From contig CAZCCV010000012.1 of the NCBI GenBank assembly GCA_964497515.1, positions 1 to 58,769 of the forward strand: a DNA stretch of 58,769 bases, given 5' to 3'. Below the pieces are notes generated by a model. The model was not told where the DNA came from and did not search any database. It was given only the letters and a program-made list of their open reading frames with translations. The DNA comes from CAZCCV01 sp964497515 (GTDB lineage: Bacteria; Armatimonadota; UBA5829; DTLH01). Below are positions 17,113-25,784 of this stretch, in pieces (position 1 is the stretch's first letter; every line of letters starts with the position of its first letter). The position numbers and the translations under genes are program-made.

Positions 17113-17715
17113 CTACTGAGTAAGTAACTGAAGCGCTCTTCTCAGCACTTCAGAAGTATCTTTCTTGTCATTCGCTGATGACAGTGACTCCTCTGCCGCT
17201 TTTCGAGCCGATTGTCTGTCGTAACCGAGGGCGATAAGCCCTTCTATAACATCCTCAATGAGCGCACGTTCCACAGGGACTGCAGCCTGCTTCGCCTTTT
17301 CGGCCCAAGCCAGCTTTGTTATCTTTTCTCTCAGCTCCAACACAATCCGCTGAGCCATTTTGTTACCTACACCAGATACTCGAGTGAGCGAATGGAAATC
17401 GTCTCGGGAGATTGCCCCAACTACATCTTGGACTGTCAATCCAGACAGAATGTTCAGCGCCACCTTTGGCCCCACGCCTGTTACCGTAATCAGCAGTTCG
17501 AACAGACTCTGCTGATCGTTGTCGAGAAACCCGTACAGGGTGACAGCATCCTCTTTCACGTGCATATATGTGAAAAGGCGGACTTTCGTCCCTTCGGTCG
17601 GCATTTCGGCGATCACCAAATGAGGAGAAAAGACCTTGTATCCGATTCCATTTACATCGATGATTACAAAGTCCGTCTCTACACGTGCCAGTACTCCCGA
17701 GACGTAAGCAATCAC
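17113..17715 (-). CDS. ruvA: Holliday junction DNA-binding protein RuvA
   Basis: 200 residues. It has the N-terminal OB fold (MIAYVSGVLARVETDFVIIDVNGIGYKVF), tandem helix-hairpin-helix motifs ('LLITVTGVGPKVALNILSG', 'LTRVSGVGNKMAQRIVLEL') and a C-terminal RuvB-binding domain (LIALGYDRQSARKAAEE). The GTG start overlaps the last base of the hisG TAG stop, so translation should be coupled to hisG. Confidence 0.96.
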   Translation of the reverse strand: MIAYVSGVLARVETDFVIIDVNGIGYKVFSPHLVIAEMPTEGTKVRLFTYMHVKEDAVTLYGFLDNDQQSLFELLITVTGVGPKVALNILSGLTVQDVVGAISRDDFHSLTRVSGVGNKMAQRIVLELREKITKLAWAEKAKQAAVPVERALIEDVIEGLIALGYDRQSARKAAEESLSSANDKKDTSEVLRRALQLLTQ

Positions 17716-18584
17716 TAAAATATCACCTTGTTCAGCGGGTATTCGACTATTCCCTGAGCACCTGCGCGGCGAAGAGCAGGAATGAGATCGCGGACGGCTC
17801 TCTCTTCGACAATGATTTCAACCGCAACCCAGCCTTCGTCGGAAAGCGGCGAAAGTGTCGGATTCTTAAGCGCTGGGAGCAGCGCAATTATCTTATCGAG
17901 ATTCGTGCGCTCGATGTTCATCTTCAGCCCAACCAAAACCTCTGCGGTAAGCGCTGCTTCGAGGAGCATCATAATGTTCTCCATCTTCTCGCGCTTCGCA
18001 CTGTCTTGCCAGCTTGCTTTGTTGGCGATGAACCTTGTGGTCGAAACCAGCAGCGTATCGACTATCTTAAGGCCGTGTGCACGGAGGGTATTGCCCGTCT
18101 CTGTGCCATCGACAATAGCATCTACCAGTTCCGGGACTTTCACCTCAGTCGCACCCCACGAAAACTCTACTTCCGCAGTGACACCGTGCTCGGCAAGGTA
18201 ACGCTTCGTAACATTAACCAGTTCAGTTGCAATACGTTTGCCCTGAAGATCCTTCGGATTAGTTATTTCTGAATCCTTGGGAACTGCAAGCACCCATTTG
18301 TAAGGCAAAGTCGTTGCTTTAGAGTACTGCAACTCGGCAATCTCGTGCACGTCGGAGTTGCACTCCATTATATTGTCGAAACCGGTTATACCGGCATCAA
18401 GAACGCCTGCCTCGACATACCTCGGAATCTCCTGTGCACGAAGCAGTGTTGCCTCGATTTCGGGGTCATCACACGTCGGATGGTACGACCGGGCTACCGC
18501 TCGAAAACCGAACCCGGCCTTCTTGAACAACCCGAATGTAGCCTCCTGAAGGCTTCCTTTTGGTAGACCCAACTTCAAAACCAA
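17715..18584 (-). CDS. hisG: ATP phosphoribosyltransferase, long form
   Basis: 289 residues, the length of HisG with the C-terminal ACT-like regulatory domain. It catalyses the first step of histidine synthesis (ATP plus PRPP). The catalytic domain shows 'LGLPKGSLQEAT', 'AGVLDAGITGFDNI' and the PRPP-binding 'AIVDGTETGNTLRAHGL'; the ACT-like part is 'LVGLKMNIERTNLDKIIALLPALKNPTLSPL'. As a long form it should not need HisZ. The start is TTG 18584 with AAGAGG 9 bp upstream. It sits between ruvC and ruvA with no other his gene nearby, which is unusual. Confidence 0.93.
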   Translation of the reverse strand: MVLKLGLPKGSLQEATFGLFKKAGFGFRAVARSYHPTCDDPEIEATLLRAQEIPRYVEAGVLDAGITGFDNIMECNSDVHEIAELQYSKATTLPYKWVLAVPKDSEITNPKDLQGKRIATELVNVTKRYLAEHGVTAEVEFSWGATEVKVPELVDAIVDGTETGNTLRAHGLKIVDTLLVSTTRFIANKASWQDSAKREKMENIMMLLEAALTAEVLVGLKMNIERTNLDKIIALLPALKNPTLSPLSDEGWVAVEIIVEERAVRDLIPALRRAGAQGIVEYPLNKVIF

Positions 18585-18628
18585 CGACTAATACCTCTTC
18601 CTCCGTTATAGGTTACAATCTGCCCTGC

Positions 18629-19129
18629 TCATCTGCCCGCTTTCTTTGCCAAGTCTCTTAGCGCAGACGAATGGGCATGACAGATACATATTGCGAGGGC
18701 ATCGGCGACATCATCCGGCTTCGGCTTCTCTTTAAGACTAAGAATCCGCTGAACCATAAACTGGATCTGCTTCTTCTCTGCGCCACCATAGCCAACAACC
18801 GATTGCTTAATCTCCATTGGTGTATATTCTACGGTAGGAATCCCTCTTTGGGCAGCTAATAGCAGCACTATTCCCACTGTTCTACCGACTGAGAAAGCTG
18901 TTGTCTCGTTCTTTGCGAAGAACAAACGTTCGGCTACCAGAACATCTGGCTGATGAGCATCTATCAGACTCGAAAGCTGCTCATAAATCGACAGCAACCT
19001 CTCCGATGGTGACTCCTTCGGCGTAGTGATAATAGCACCAAAGGCGACCGGAGTTATTCGATCGCCCTCTTTATTGACTATCCCATAGCCGGTCGTCGCC
19101 GTCCCTGGGTCGATTCCTAGTATAAGCAC
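18629..19129 (-). CDS. ruvC: Crossover junction endodeoxyribonuclease RuvC
   Basis: 166 residues. It resolves Holliday junctions. The RNase-H-like motif 'LGIDPGTATTGYG' carries catalytic D7; 'VLVAERLFFAKNETTA' carries the second acidic residue; 'KPDDVADALAICICH' holds the last aspartates. GTG start. It is the first gene of the ruvC-hisG-ruvA-ruvB run. Confidence 0.96.
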   Translation of the reverse strand: MLILGIDPGTATTGYGIVNKEGDRITPVAFGAIITTPKESPSERLLSIYEQLSSLIDAHQPDVLVAERLFFAKNETTAFSVGRTVGIVLLLAAQRGIPTVEYTPMEIKQSVVGYGGAEKKQIQFMVQRILSLKEKPKPDDVADALAICICHAHSSALRDLAKKAGR

Positions 19130-19254
19130 ACCAATCCCTCAAAACGCATGGTACCATTCAGGCTGCTTTCGGTCAAGCTGGCAGGGCTGAGGAGCGCAAC
19201 TCCAAATCGGCGTTTCTGGGCAGGTTGTAAGTGTGATGTTAGTTATTCGGACTG

Positions 19255-19929
19255 CTATTTGACGCCCATTCGGGCTTTTCCGAACGGACAGATATCCAGC
19301 ACTGGGCAGCGCTCGCAAAGTGGCGTCGGAGCTTTGCATATCGCTCTGCCGTGAGCCACCAACAAATGGTTGATCTCTATCCAAGACTCCTCAGGCAGCA
19401 CCTCCATAAGGTCAAACTCAACCTTCGTGGGGTCTTTCTGTTCGGTCCATCCAAGCCTTGCAGAGATTCGCTTTACATGAGTGTCGACCACTATGGCAGG
19501 CTTGCCGTAGACTATTCCAAGCACCAAATTTGCTGTCTTGCGGCCTATCCCCCGAAGCGAGGTGAGTTCTTCCAGAGTATCGGGCACGCGACCATCAAAG
19601 TCTCCCACTATACCCCGAGAAATCTCGATAATCGAGCGCGCTTTCTGCCGAAAGAATCCCGTTGAGCGAATAATCTCCTGCAATTCTAACTCATCTGCTT
19701 CGGCAAAAGCCTCTGGAGTAGGGTAGCGGGCGAAGAGTCCCGGAGTAACCTGGTTTACCCTTTCATCGGTGCACTGCGCGGCAAGGACGGTCGATACCAG
19801 AAGCTGAAACCCTGTGCCATAGTCCAAAGTGACCTGCGCATTCGGATACAGCTTGCGAAGGATCTCCATCACGTTAAGAGCGTGCGACTGCTTCTCTTTC
19901 AGTATCTTCGGACTTGTCTTTTGCGGCAC
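19255..19929 (-). CDS. nth: Endonuclease III (DNA glycosylase/AP lyase)
   Basis: 224 residues. It removes oxidised pyrimidines. The helix-hairpin-helix 'LTSLRGIGRKTANLVLG' contains the catalytic lysine, 'VVDTHVKRISARLGW' the catalytic aspartate, and the C-terminal [4Fe-4S] loop reads C-x6-C-x2-C-x5-C. GTG 19929 is the start because a perfect AGGAGG lies 6 bp upstream; the longer open frame to 19986 would run into mreD. It starts 10 bp after mreD ends, so it probably belongs to the mre operon. Confidence 0.95.
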   Translation of the reverse strand: MPQKTSPKILKEKQSHALNVMEILRKLYPNAQVTLDYGTGFQLLVSTVLAAQCTDERVNQVTPGLFARYPTPEAFAEADELELQEIIRSTGFFRQKARSIIEISRGIVGDFDGRVPDTLEELTSLRGIGRKTANLVLGIVYGKPAIVVDTHVKRISARLGWTEQKDPTKVEFDLMEVLPEESWIEINHLLVAHGRAICKAPTPLCERCPVLDICPFGKARMGVK

Positions 19930-19939
19930 AGTGAACCTC

Positions 19940-20434
19940 CTAAAGCCTGGCTGCAGCCATTCTGATCTTCCTTGCCAACTGCACACGGCGGATTATCCAA
20001 TACGTAAGAAGCGCAAGAAGGCTATTATAGAGTGACTCAGCCAAAAGCACCTTTATCGAACCCACAAAGTTCGGTATTGGGTTGAAGATCAGGAACAGTA
20101 GTTCGCCTGCAAATGTCAGCCCTCCTGCCGCCACTACAGGCACCAGAGCGTTATCGGAAAACAGCCTCACCGTCATAGACCCTGCAGCAAACCCGATTAC
20201 TGCACGGCTTACGATATAGCTTCCGAGGTGTACACCGACTATTGAACCGTGTATCAATCCGGCAAAGAACCCTATAATGGCTCCGGAAAGAGGGTCGAAA
20301 GTGAGGGAAAGCGCGATTACAACCACCAGCAATAAATCAGGTCTGGCACCCTTGAACATCATCCATTCCGGCATATTTCCCTGAAGAGCACCGGCCACCA
20401 GCAGAAGCAGAGTCGGCATTACGTATCGCAGCAT
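19940..20434 (-). CDS. mreD: Rod-shape determining protein MreD
   Basis: 164 residues, about five transmembrane helices ('MLRYVMPTLLLLVAGALQG', 'PDLLLVVVIALSLTFDPLSGAIIGFFAGLIHGSIVG', 'VAAGGLTFAGELLFLIFN'). It is assigned to MreD by size, topology and position directly after mreC; sequence identity within this family is always low. MreD joins MreC, RodA and PBP2 in the elongasome. The start codon abuts the mreC stop. Confidence 0.88.
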   Translation of the reverse strand: MLRYVMPTLLLLVAGALQGNMPEWMMFKGARPDLLLVVVIALSLTFDPLSGAIIGFFAGLIHGSIVGVHLGSYIVSRAVIGFAAGSMTVRLFSDNALVPVVAAGGLTFAGELLFLIFNPIPNFVGSIKVLLAESLYNSLLALLTYWIIRRVQLARKIRMAAARL

Positions 20435-21259
20435 TCAGTCTACCTCTCTTAGCACGACGAATGCTTCTTCAACACGGTCGAAGTCGATACTCGGACGCAC
20501 CAGCCCAGTCTTGGTGAAGCCACCACTTTCAGGCTGAATCTTCAGCACCCTGCCAATCGGTAGCCCTTTGGGAACGATTTCGCCCTGACCGGAGGTTATC
20601 ACAATATCTCCGGGCTTTATGTCGGCTTCTTTCGACAGATATGTAAGTCGCAGCGTGCTTGCTCCCTGTCCCTGGCACATTCCAACAGCTCGCGACCGCT
20701 GAACCATAGCGCCCACACCACTGCCAGCATCGGTAAGCGACCTGATTTGTGAACTGGTAGGAGAGGACTCGAACACCTGACCTATGAGACCTCTCGGTGT
20801 AATCACCGCTTGTCCGGGTTGAACGCCGTCTTTCGTCCCACGGTCTATGGTGGCAGTAGTAAACCATTCACTTGCACTGCGGGAGATAATTCGAGTGGCG
20901 AGGAGTCGCTCTGTAGACTGTTCTTTCATCCCGAGTGCGCTTCGCAGTCTGACTGTCTCTGCGGCATCCTCTCTTAGCTGAACTACTTCGGCGTTCAGGC
21001 GCCTCACTTCAGTTTGAAGTTGCTTTTTGTCGTTTAGCAGCGCCCGGCGCGAGCGCATCGACCCTGATACGCCCTTGAAGAACCGTCCGATAGAAGCTGC
21101 CCCTGCTTGGAAGGGCTTTATTACTACACGTATTGCATCCTCAGCGAAGAACGATTCGTTGTTTTCAAGAGCCCGGTTGTGTGCGACGCCAAGCAGTGTG
21201 CCCAGGAATATCAGCACAGCCAGGGCGAGTATCTTCGTATTTCGCAGGAAGTGAAGCAT
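20435..21259 (-). CDS. mreC: Rod-shape determining protein MreC
   Basis: 274 residues. It has an N-terminal membrane helix (ILALAVLIFLGTLLGVAHN), a coiled coil (about 70-105; 'SRRALLNDKKQLQTEVRRLNAEVVQLREDAAE') and the periplasmic beta-barrel domains ('ATIDRGTKDGVQPGQAVITPRGLIGQVFES', 'DIKPGDIVITSGQGEIVPKGLPIGRVLKI'). It scaffolds the cell-wall elongation complex. ATG start with AAGGAG upstream; 32 bp downstream of mreB. Confidence 0.95.
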   Translation of the reverse strand: MLHFLRNTKILALAVLIFLGTLLGVAHNRALENNESFFAEDAIRVVIKPFQAGAASIGRFFKGVSGSMRSRRALLNDKKQLQTEVRRLNAEVVQLREDAAETVRLRSALGMKEQSTERLLATRIISRSASEWFTTATIDRGTKDGVQPGQAVITPRGLIGQVFESSPTSSQIRSLTDAGSGVGAMVQRSRAVGMCQGQGASTLRLTYLSKEADIKPGDIVITSGQGEIVPKGLPIGRVLKIQPESGGFTKTGLVRPSIDFDRVEEAFVVLREVD

Positions 21260-21291
21260 CCGACGAACAGCTCCTTATGCGCTTTCGAGCA

Positions 21292-22344
21292 CTAACGCAT
21301 TCGCGACGAGCTAATCAGCACCTTTCTCAGGTTCGGGTTGTTCTCTGATTCCTCTAGCGCCCTTCCGGCACCTATAACCACAGCACTCAGCGGATCCGGC
21401 GCAATATGAACAGGCATCTGAGTTTCAGCGGAAAGGAGCATGTCGAGGCCTCGCAGAAGTGCGCCCCCACCGGCAAGCACAATCCCGCGATCCATAATAT
21501 CCGACGACAACTCCGGCGGCGTGGTCTCGAGAGTCAGCTTAACGCCCTCTACTATTGCAGCAAGTGGATCGCTTATCGCTTCGCGGATCTCTCTGGAGGT
21601 TATCACAGCACTTCTCGGCAGCCCCGTCACCAGGTCGCGGCCTCTTACTGTCATCTGCAGTTCTTCATCTACCGGGTACGCAGAACCAATATTCAGCTTG
21701 ACCTCCTCAGAGGTTCGGTCGCCGATGAGAAGGTTGTACACTTTCCGGATGTAGGCTATGATTGATTCGTCTATTTCATCGCCAGCAACGCGTATCGATT
21801 TCGCCGTTACGATGCCGCCGAGCGAGATTACAGCAACTTCGGTAGTGCCGCCACCGACATCGACTATCATAGAACCAGTCGGCTCGCTCACAGGAAGCCC
21901 CGAACCTATAGCAGCCGCCATCGGTTCTTCTATAAGATACGCATCCTGCGCACCAGCTTTCTTTGCAGCGTCTATTACAGCACGCCGCTCAACCTCAGTT
22001 ACACCCGACGGTATCCCCACAACTACCTGAGGGTGGATGAAACTGTTTCGGCGATGAACCTTGCGGATGAACCCACGAAGCATCTGCTCGGTGTGATCAA
22101 AATCAGCTATGACTCCGTCTTTTAGCGGTCGGATGGCGACTACGTTACCCGGCGTCCTGCCCAGCATACGTTTGGCTTCCTCTCCCACAGCCAGAACCTT
22201 GCGAGTCTCTACTTCGATTGCTATAACAGACGGTTCGCGAAGGAGTATTCCCTTTCCACGCACGTTCACGAGCGTGTTCGCGGTTCCAAGGTCCATACCT
22301 ATTGCCCGCGTGAATCTTCCAAACAGTTTAGAAAAAGCACCCAT
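21292..22344 (-). CDS. mreB: Actin-like rod-shape protein MreB
   Basis: 350 residues, normal length. The phosphate-binding motifs 'AIGMDLGTANTLVNVRG', 'MIVDVGGGTTEVAVISLGG' and 'GIVLAGGGALLRGLDMLLS' are all present. MreB polymerises on the inner membrane and organises lateral wall growth. First gene of mreB-mreC-mreD-nth with its own promoter 80 bp upstream. Confidence 0.97.
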   Translation of the reverse strand: MGAFSKLFGRFTRAIGMDLGTANTLVNVRGKGILLREPSVIAIEVETRKVLAVGEEAKRMLGRTPGNVVAIRPLKDGVIADFDHTEQMLRGFIRKVHRRNSFIHPQVVVGIPSGVTEVERRAVIDAAKKAGAQDAYLIEEPMAAAIGSGLPVSEPTGSMIVDVGGGTTEVAVISLGGIVTAKSIRVAGDEIDESIIAYIRKVYNLLIGDRTSEEVKLNIGSAYPVDEELQMTVRGRDLVTGLPRSAVITSREIREAISDPLAAIVEGVKLTLETTPPELSSDIMDRGIVLAGGGALLRGLDMLLSAETQMPVHIAPDPLSAVVIGAGRALEESENNPNLRKVLISSSRMR

Positions 22345-22435
22345 TTCTTGTGGTCATCCCCTCAGCCGGTGCGGCTCTGGGCAGAGCCGTGCGTGCGCCC
22401 AAGCTTATCCTTAAGACACACTGAACACAATTATA
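22345..22435 (-). promoter_or_regulatory. mreB promoter and structured leader
   Basis: On the minus strand an extended -10 box TGGTATAAT has its TATAAT at 22430-22435; no good -35 box is seen. Transcription from about 22423 gives a leader of about 80 nt containing a perfect hairpin, GGCTCTG/CAGAGCC (22373-22388, 2-nt loop), followed by a GAGGGGAT Shine-Dalgarno. The remainder (22436-22507) holds nothing clear. Confidence 0.5.
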
Positions 22436-22507
22436 CCAGAACACGCAATTTCGAGGTAGTGCTACTTCGCTTGATCCGTGGTCGCAGGAGAAACGAATGC
22501 ACTCTGA

Positions 22508-22733
22508 TCAGGAATTCGTCATCTTTTTCGGCTGAATCCATTCATCGAACTGCTCGAAAGTAACAAAACCAAGACTTAAAGCGGCCTCACGCAACGTCAA
22601 TCCCTCGCGGTAGGCTTTGAGAGATATCTCAGCCGATTTATCGTAACCAATATGGGGGCTCAGCGCCGAGTGAATCGTGTTCAATGCGAAAACCGGGCTG
22701 GGGGGAAGAATCCCCCCTCGCCAAGTCGTTCAT
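22508..22733 (-). pseudogene. fumC: Fumarase/aspartase (FumC) remnant with a large internal deletion
   Basis: Reading from ATG 22733, about 22 codons end in 'GFRIEHDSLGA', the characteristic N-terminus of class II fumarase/aspartase. After about 22665 another frame gives 'LSPHIGYDKSAEISLKAY', 'EGLTLREAALSLGFVTFEQF' and 'DEWIQPKKM' to a TGA at 22508-22510, the characteristic C-terminus. Roughly 400 central codons, including every active-site region, are absent, and the ends are joined out of frame near a GGCGCTG sequence. The ATG lies 12 bp after the alpha-galactosidase stop with AGGGA upstream. It cannot make an active enzyme. It is either a genuine deletion or an assembly error. Confidence 0.8.
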
Positions 22734-22745
22734 TTTGTGAGTTCC

Positions 22746-24737
22746 CTACCAATCAGTTCGATCTGGTTTACCCACTTTTAGCAATACTGCACCATGTGCA
22801 GGAACTTCTACCGTAACAGAATCCTCAGACTGACCCATATTCTTCTGCAACCAGAGATCGCGCACCGGCTGCATTCCCGTCACCCCGATGTCCGACCATT
22901 TTGCAGTCACCTTTGCTTTTGCGGAGGAACGGTTGAACAGCCCGACCGCAGTCGTTCCATCCCAAAGAGGACGTGCCCACACTTCGTAATCACCACCCTT
23001 GGATTTTCTTCCTGCGGTGATTCCCAGAGGATCCTGATTTACTGCGAGCACCTCATCATTTGTAAGAAGATCCATTGTGAGATCATCCAGTTGAGTGAGG
23101 TCGCAACCGAGAAGTAGCGGAGACGAAATCAGACACCACAGTGTGATATGCGTCACCTGTTCGTTTGGACGCAATCTTGTGGTGCGGAGTGTAGGTCCCC
23201 AGCCCACTTTTCCGACAACAAGCATATCCGGATCGTTCCAATGTCCGGGGCTTGCGAACTTCTCCCGACCGTCATGGCTGAACCCGATGTCGGTCATACT
23301 CTTCCACGTGTCGTAAATGTCGTGCGTTGTCCGCCAGCAGTTGCCGCCGACTTTGGCACCCCACTCCCAAACATCGCCCATTCCGTACTGGCACAGCGAG
23401 TAGACTATATCTCTATCGCACTTATCGAGTGCCTCACGCATTACTACATATGGTCTCTGCTTATCTTCAATGGTCTCTGCAGGAGCTACGTATCCGTAGG
23501 AGCACCAGTCGTACTTCAGGTAGTCAACTCCCCATTTGGCAAATGTTTTTGCGTCCTGTTCTTCGTGTCGGAAGCTGCCTTCGTATCCCGCACAGGTTGT
23601 TGGCCCGGGCGAAGAATACGTGCCAAACTTCAGTCCTTTGCTGTGAATGTAGTCGCCCAACGCCTTCATATCCGGGAATTTCTCGTTAGGCAGTATTTCA
23701 TTTTTGGCATCGCGGCCTTCTTGCCAGCAGTCATCGACGTTGATGTATTGGAATCCGTGTGCCGCAAGACCGCTTTTCACCATCAAATCGACAGCCTGGC
23801 GAATCTTCTCTGCGTCTACTGCACGCGCCCAAACATTCCACGAGTTCCAACCCATCGGAGGAGTGAGCGCCAGCTTGTGGTCACCAGCGACGATTTTAAG
23901 ACCTCGCTCTGCTGTACCTTTAGACCCCTGCACCTGCAATCTGACTATGTACTCCCCCGCTTCCTTGACGCTACCTGAGATAATCCCTGTGGAAGCATCG
24001 ATACTCAGCCCCTCGGGCAGTCCGTTTGCCGAATAGACAAGCGGTCCTTTGCCCGTAGCGGGGACGAGGAACATAAAATCGCGGCCGGGAGTAGTCCCGA
24101 CTATCCGAGGACCATTTATTGCAGGCTTAGCGGAGGGTTTCTGGTGTGCAATCCTTGCAGGAGCGGCCGTATCAGGCACCACACCGTAGGGTTTGAGCTT
24201 GGTGTTCTTGGCAAGGAATATAACGGCGCCCGCCCAGTCTGCGTGGTCGTTTTCGATGCTGCCATCTGCATTTCCTACCCGCAGAACCATTTCCTTGGCA
24301 CCAATCAACCCGGCTGTAAGAAGCATAGACTGCTGCCCGGGAAGCATAGTGCCGGAATCAGCGACTTTAGTGCCATCTACCCAGACTTCGAAAACAACGG
24401 AACCCTTGTCTTTCACCTCGTCATCGAGGCCAACGAATGCCATAAACCTGGTTGCTGCACCATTTAAGCGGATCTTCATCTCGCTTGTGGCATGTGTGCC
24501 GATTCCGTGTTGAAAGACGACTCCGTTTAGTGAAATCGGATTGTCATCAACGGTCTTACCCGCCTGTGCAATGCCAAAATCTTGTTCTGTACACTGTTTG
24601 ACTTTCAGGCTGTCGACCCAGATTGCGCCCTCCGGTGCGCGGGCGCCTCGTAGATCAAAAACCTGTGCCGTCACTGCGCTCGATGCGATCAGAAAAAGCA
24701 CGGCGACAGCTAGAGACATTACGACTCTTTGCTTCAA
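22746..24737 (-). CDS. Secreted GH27 alpha-galactosidase with NPCBM domain
   Basis: 663 residues. A signal peptide (KQRVVMSLAVAVLFLIASSAVTA) is followed by an NPCBM carbohydrate-binding domain (about 30-170; 'VVFQHGIGTHATSEMKIRLNG', 'FMAFVGLDDEV'), an Ig-like putative domain (about 205-285; 'ASTGIISGSVKEAGEYIVRLQV'), then the GH27 barrel ('PPMGWNSWNVWARAVD'). The nucleophile aspartate is in 'YLKYDWCSYG' and the acid/base aspartate in 'GHWNDPDMLVVG'. A C-terminal beta domain completes it. It should release alpha-linked galactose from plant or microbial glycans in the periplasm or outside. TTG 24737 is chosen for its GAGAGG Shine-Dalgarno 7 bp upstream and a proper signal peptide. Confidence 0.92.
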   Translation of the reverse strand: MKQRVVMSLAVAVLFLIASSAVTAQVFDLRGARAPEGAIWVDSLKVKQCTEQDFGIAQAGKTVDDNPISLNGVVFQHGIGTHATSEMKIRLNGAATRFMAFVGLDDEVKDKGSVVFEVWVDGTKVADSGTMLPGQQSMLLTAGLIGAKEMVLRVGNADGSIENDHADWAGAVIFLAKNTKLKPYGVVPDTAAPARIAHQKPSAKPAINGPRIVGTTPGRDFMFLVPATGKGPLVYSANGLPEGLSIDASTGIISGSVKEAGEYIVRLQVQGSKGTAERGLKIVAGDHKLALTPPMGWNSWNVWARAVDAEKIRQAVDLMVKSGLAAHGFQYINVDDCWQEGRDAKNEILPNEKFPDMKALGDYIHSKGLKFGTYSSPGPTTCAGYEGSFRHEEQDAKTFAKWGVDYLKYDWCSYGYVAPAETIEDKQRPYVVMREALDKCDRDIVYSLCQYGMGDVWEWGAKVGGNCWRTTHDIYDTWKSMTDIGFSHDGREKFASPGHWNDPDMLVVGKVGWGPTLRTTRLRPNEQVTHITLWCLISSPLLLGCDLTQLDDLTMDLLTNDEVLAVNQDPLGITAGRKSKGGDYEVWARPLWDGTTAVGLFNRSSAKAKVTAKWSDIGVTGMQPVRDLWLQKNMGQSEDSVTVEVPAHGAVLLKVGKPDRTDW

Positions 24738-24834
24738 CTGTTTACCTCTCTTCTGTTTTTGGCTTTGGGTTTTTGCGAATGCTATCGGCTGGCTGAATAG
24801 CCACAAACAGAGTGCCACCCATATGCTTACAGTG

Positions 24835-25599
24835 TCACTCTGTGCAATCCGAACTCAGTGCCCCGCATCGAGCGCTAATTATATCGTCACCAAAGGTCTC
24901 GACCACTTGCTCGCCCGGGCGCAAAATCAGGAACTCATCTTCGTTCCAATCGCCCTGAACAAGCCCTCGGATCAGCCTCCATTCGCCATCTATTTCGACC
25001 TGTTCCCAGTCATGTGAAGACGCTACACGAGAAACAAAATTGCGGTAGGACTCTATATCCCCTATGCCCATACTGATGTATGCAGCACGGGTGTAGTTAA
25101 CCAGCCACTGGCTCTCCTGCTCTATCAGATAGTCCGCGTTATCTTCACCAAATCTGCGCACGTAGTCTTCGCGTCTCTCCTGCATTTCGCGCTCTTTCTT
25201 CTCTGTGATGAAACCCTGTTCGGTGTCACCGTCGCTGCGCTCTATCCAACCAGGGCTGTAGTAGTAAGTGCCAGGGTGGGAGGCAAACTCTTCTTCGTAG
25301 CGAGCCCTAGAGCCTAGGAGCAGCGTAATGCAGTCGTGCGCGCGGGGGATTACTATCGGAATGCTGCGCGCCGCAATCTCCGCAGTTCCACGGCTGCACA
25401 AACAGTATCCGAGCGCGATATAGTCGTAATCGTTCCCTTCTGTAGCATCAATTTCAGCCTGCAGGCGAATCCGGAGGTCATTCGGAGTGCCGTGAAGGCC
25501 AAAAGGCAGAAAGACTGTATCAACAATATGCTCGCTCTCACCTGCGGCGATTGCGAGCTCACGCGAAAACACTTCACAAGCTATCAGTTTAATCTTCAT
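24835..25599 (-). CDS. DUF1638 protein
   Basis: 254 residues matching DUF1638 by 'LACEVFSRE', 'YIALGYCLCSRGTAEIAARSIPIVIPRAHDCITLLLGSRARY' and 'PGTYYYSPGWI'. The family is often found beside corrinoid-dependent methyltransferase genes, but its activity is unknown. Conserved Cys and His (GYCLC, RAHDC) suggest a metal or cofactor site. No methyltransferase adjoins; the nearest, a homocysteine methyltransferase domain gene, is about 5 kb away. It ends 97 bp before the alpha-galactosidase start on the same strand. Confidence 0.85.
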   Translation of the reverse strand: MKIKLIACEVFSRELAIAAGESEHIVDTVFLPFGLHGTPNDLRIRLQAEIDATEGNDYDYIALGYCLCSRGTAEIAARSIPIVIPRAHDCITLLLGSRARYEEEFASHPGTYYYSPGWIERSDGDTEQGFITEKKEREMQERREDYVRRFGEDNADYLIEQESQWLVNYTRAAYISMGIGDIESYRNFVSRVASSHDWEQVEIDGEWRLIRGLVQGDWNEDEFLILRPGEQVVETFGDDIISARCGALSSDCTE

Positions 25600-25784
25600 T
25601 CTTGGACTTACCGTATTATGAGCGAGAACACCCTGCTTTTAGCCATTCTACCCGTGCAACTGGCTGTGCGTCAACGAAGCCTGCTCTGAAGGAAAGAGAA
25701 AGAGCGAGGTCGAACATGGCAGTGTCTCGACTACAACAATAGAGCAGAAGTCTGCTTGCAGAGAATTGATCGGAGGAGCTTACT

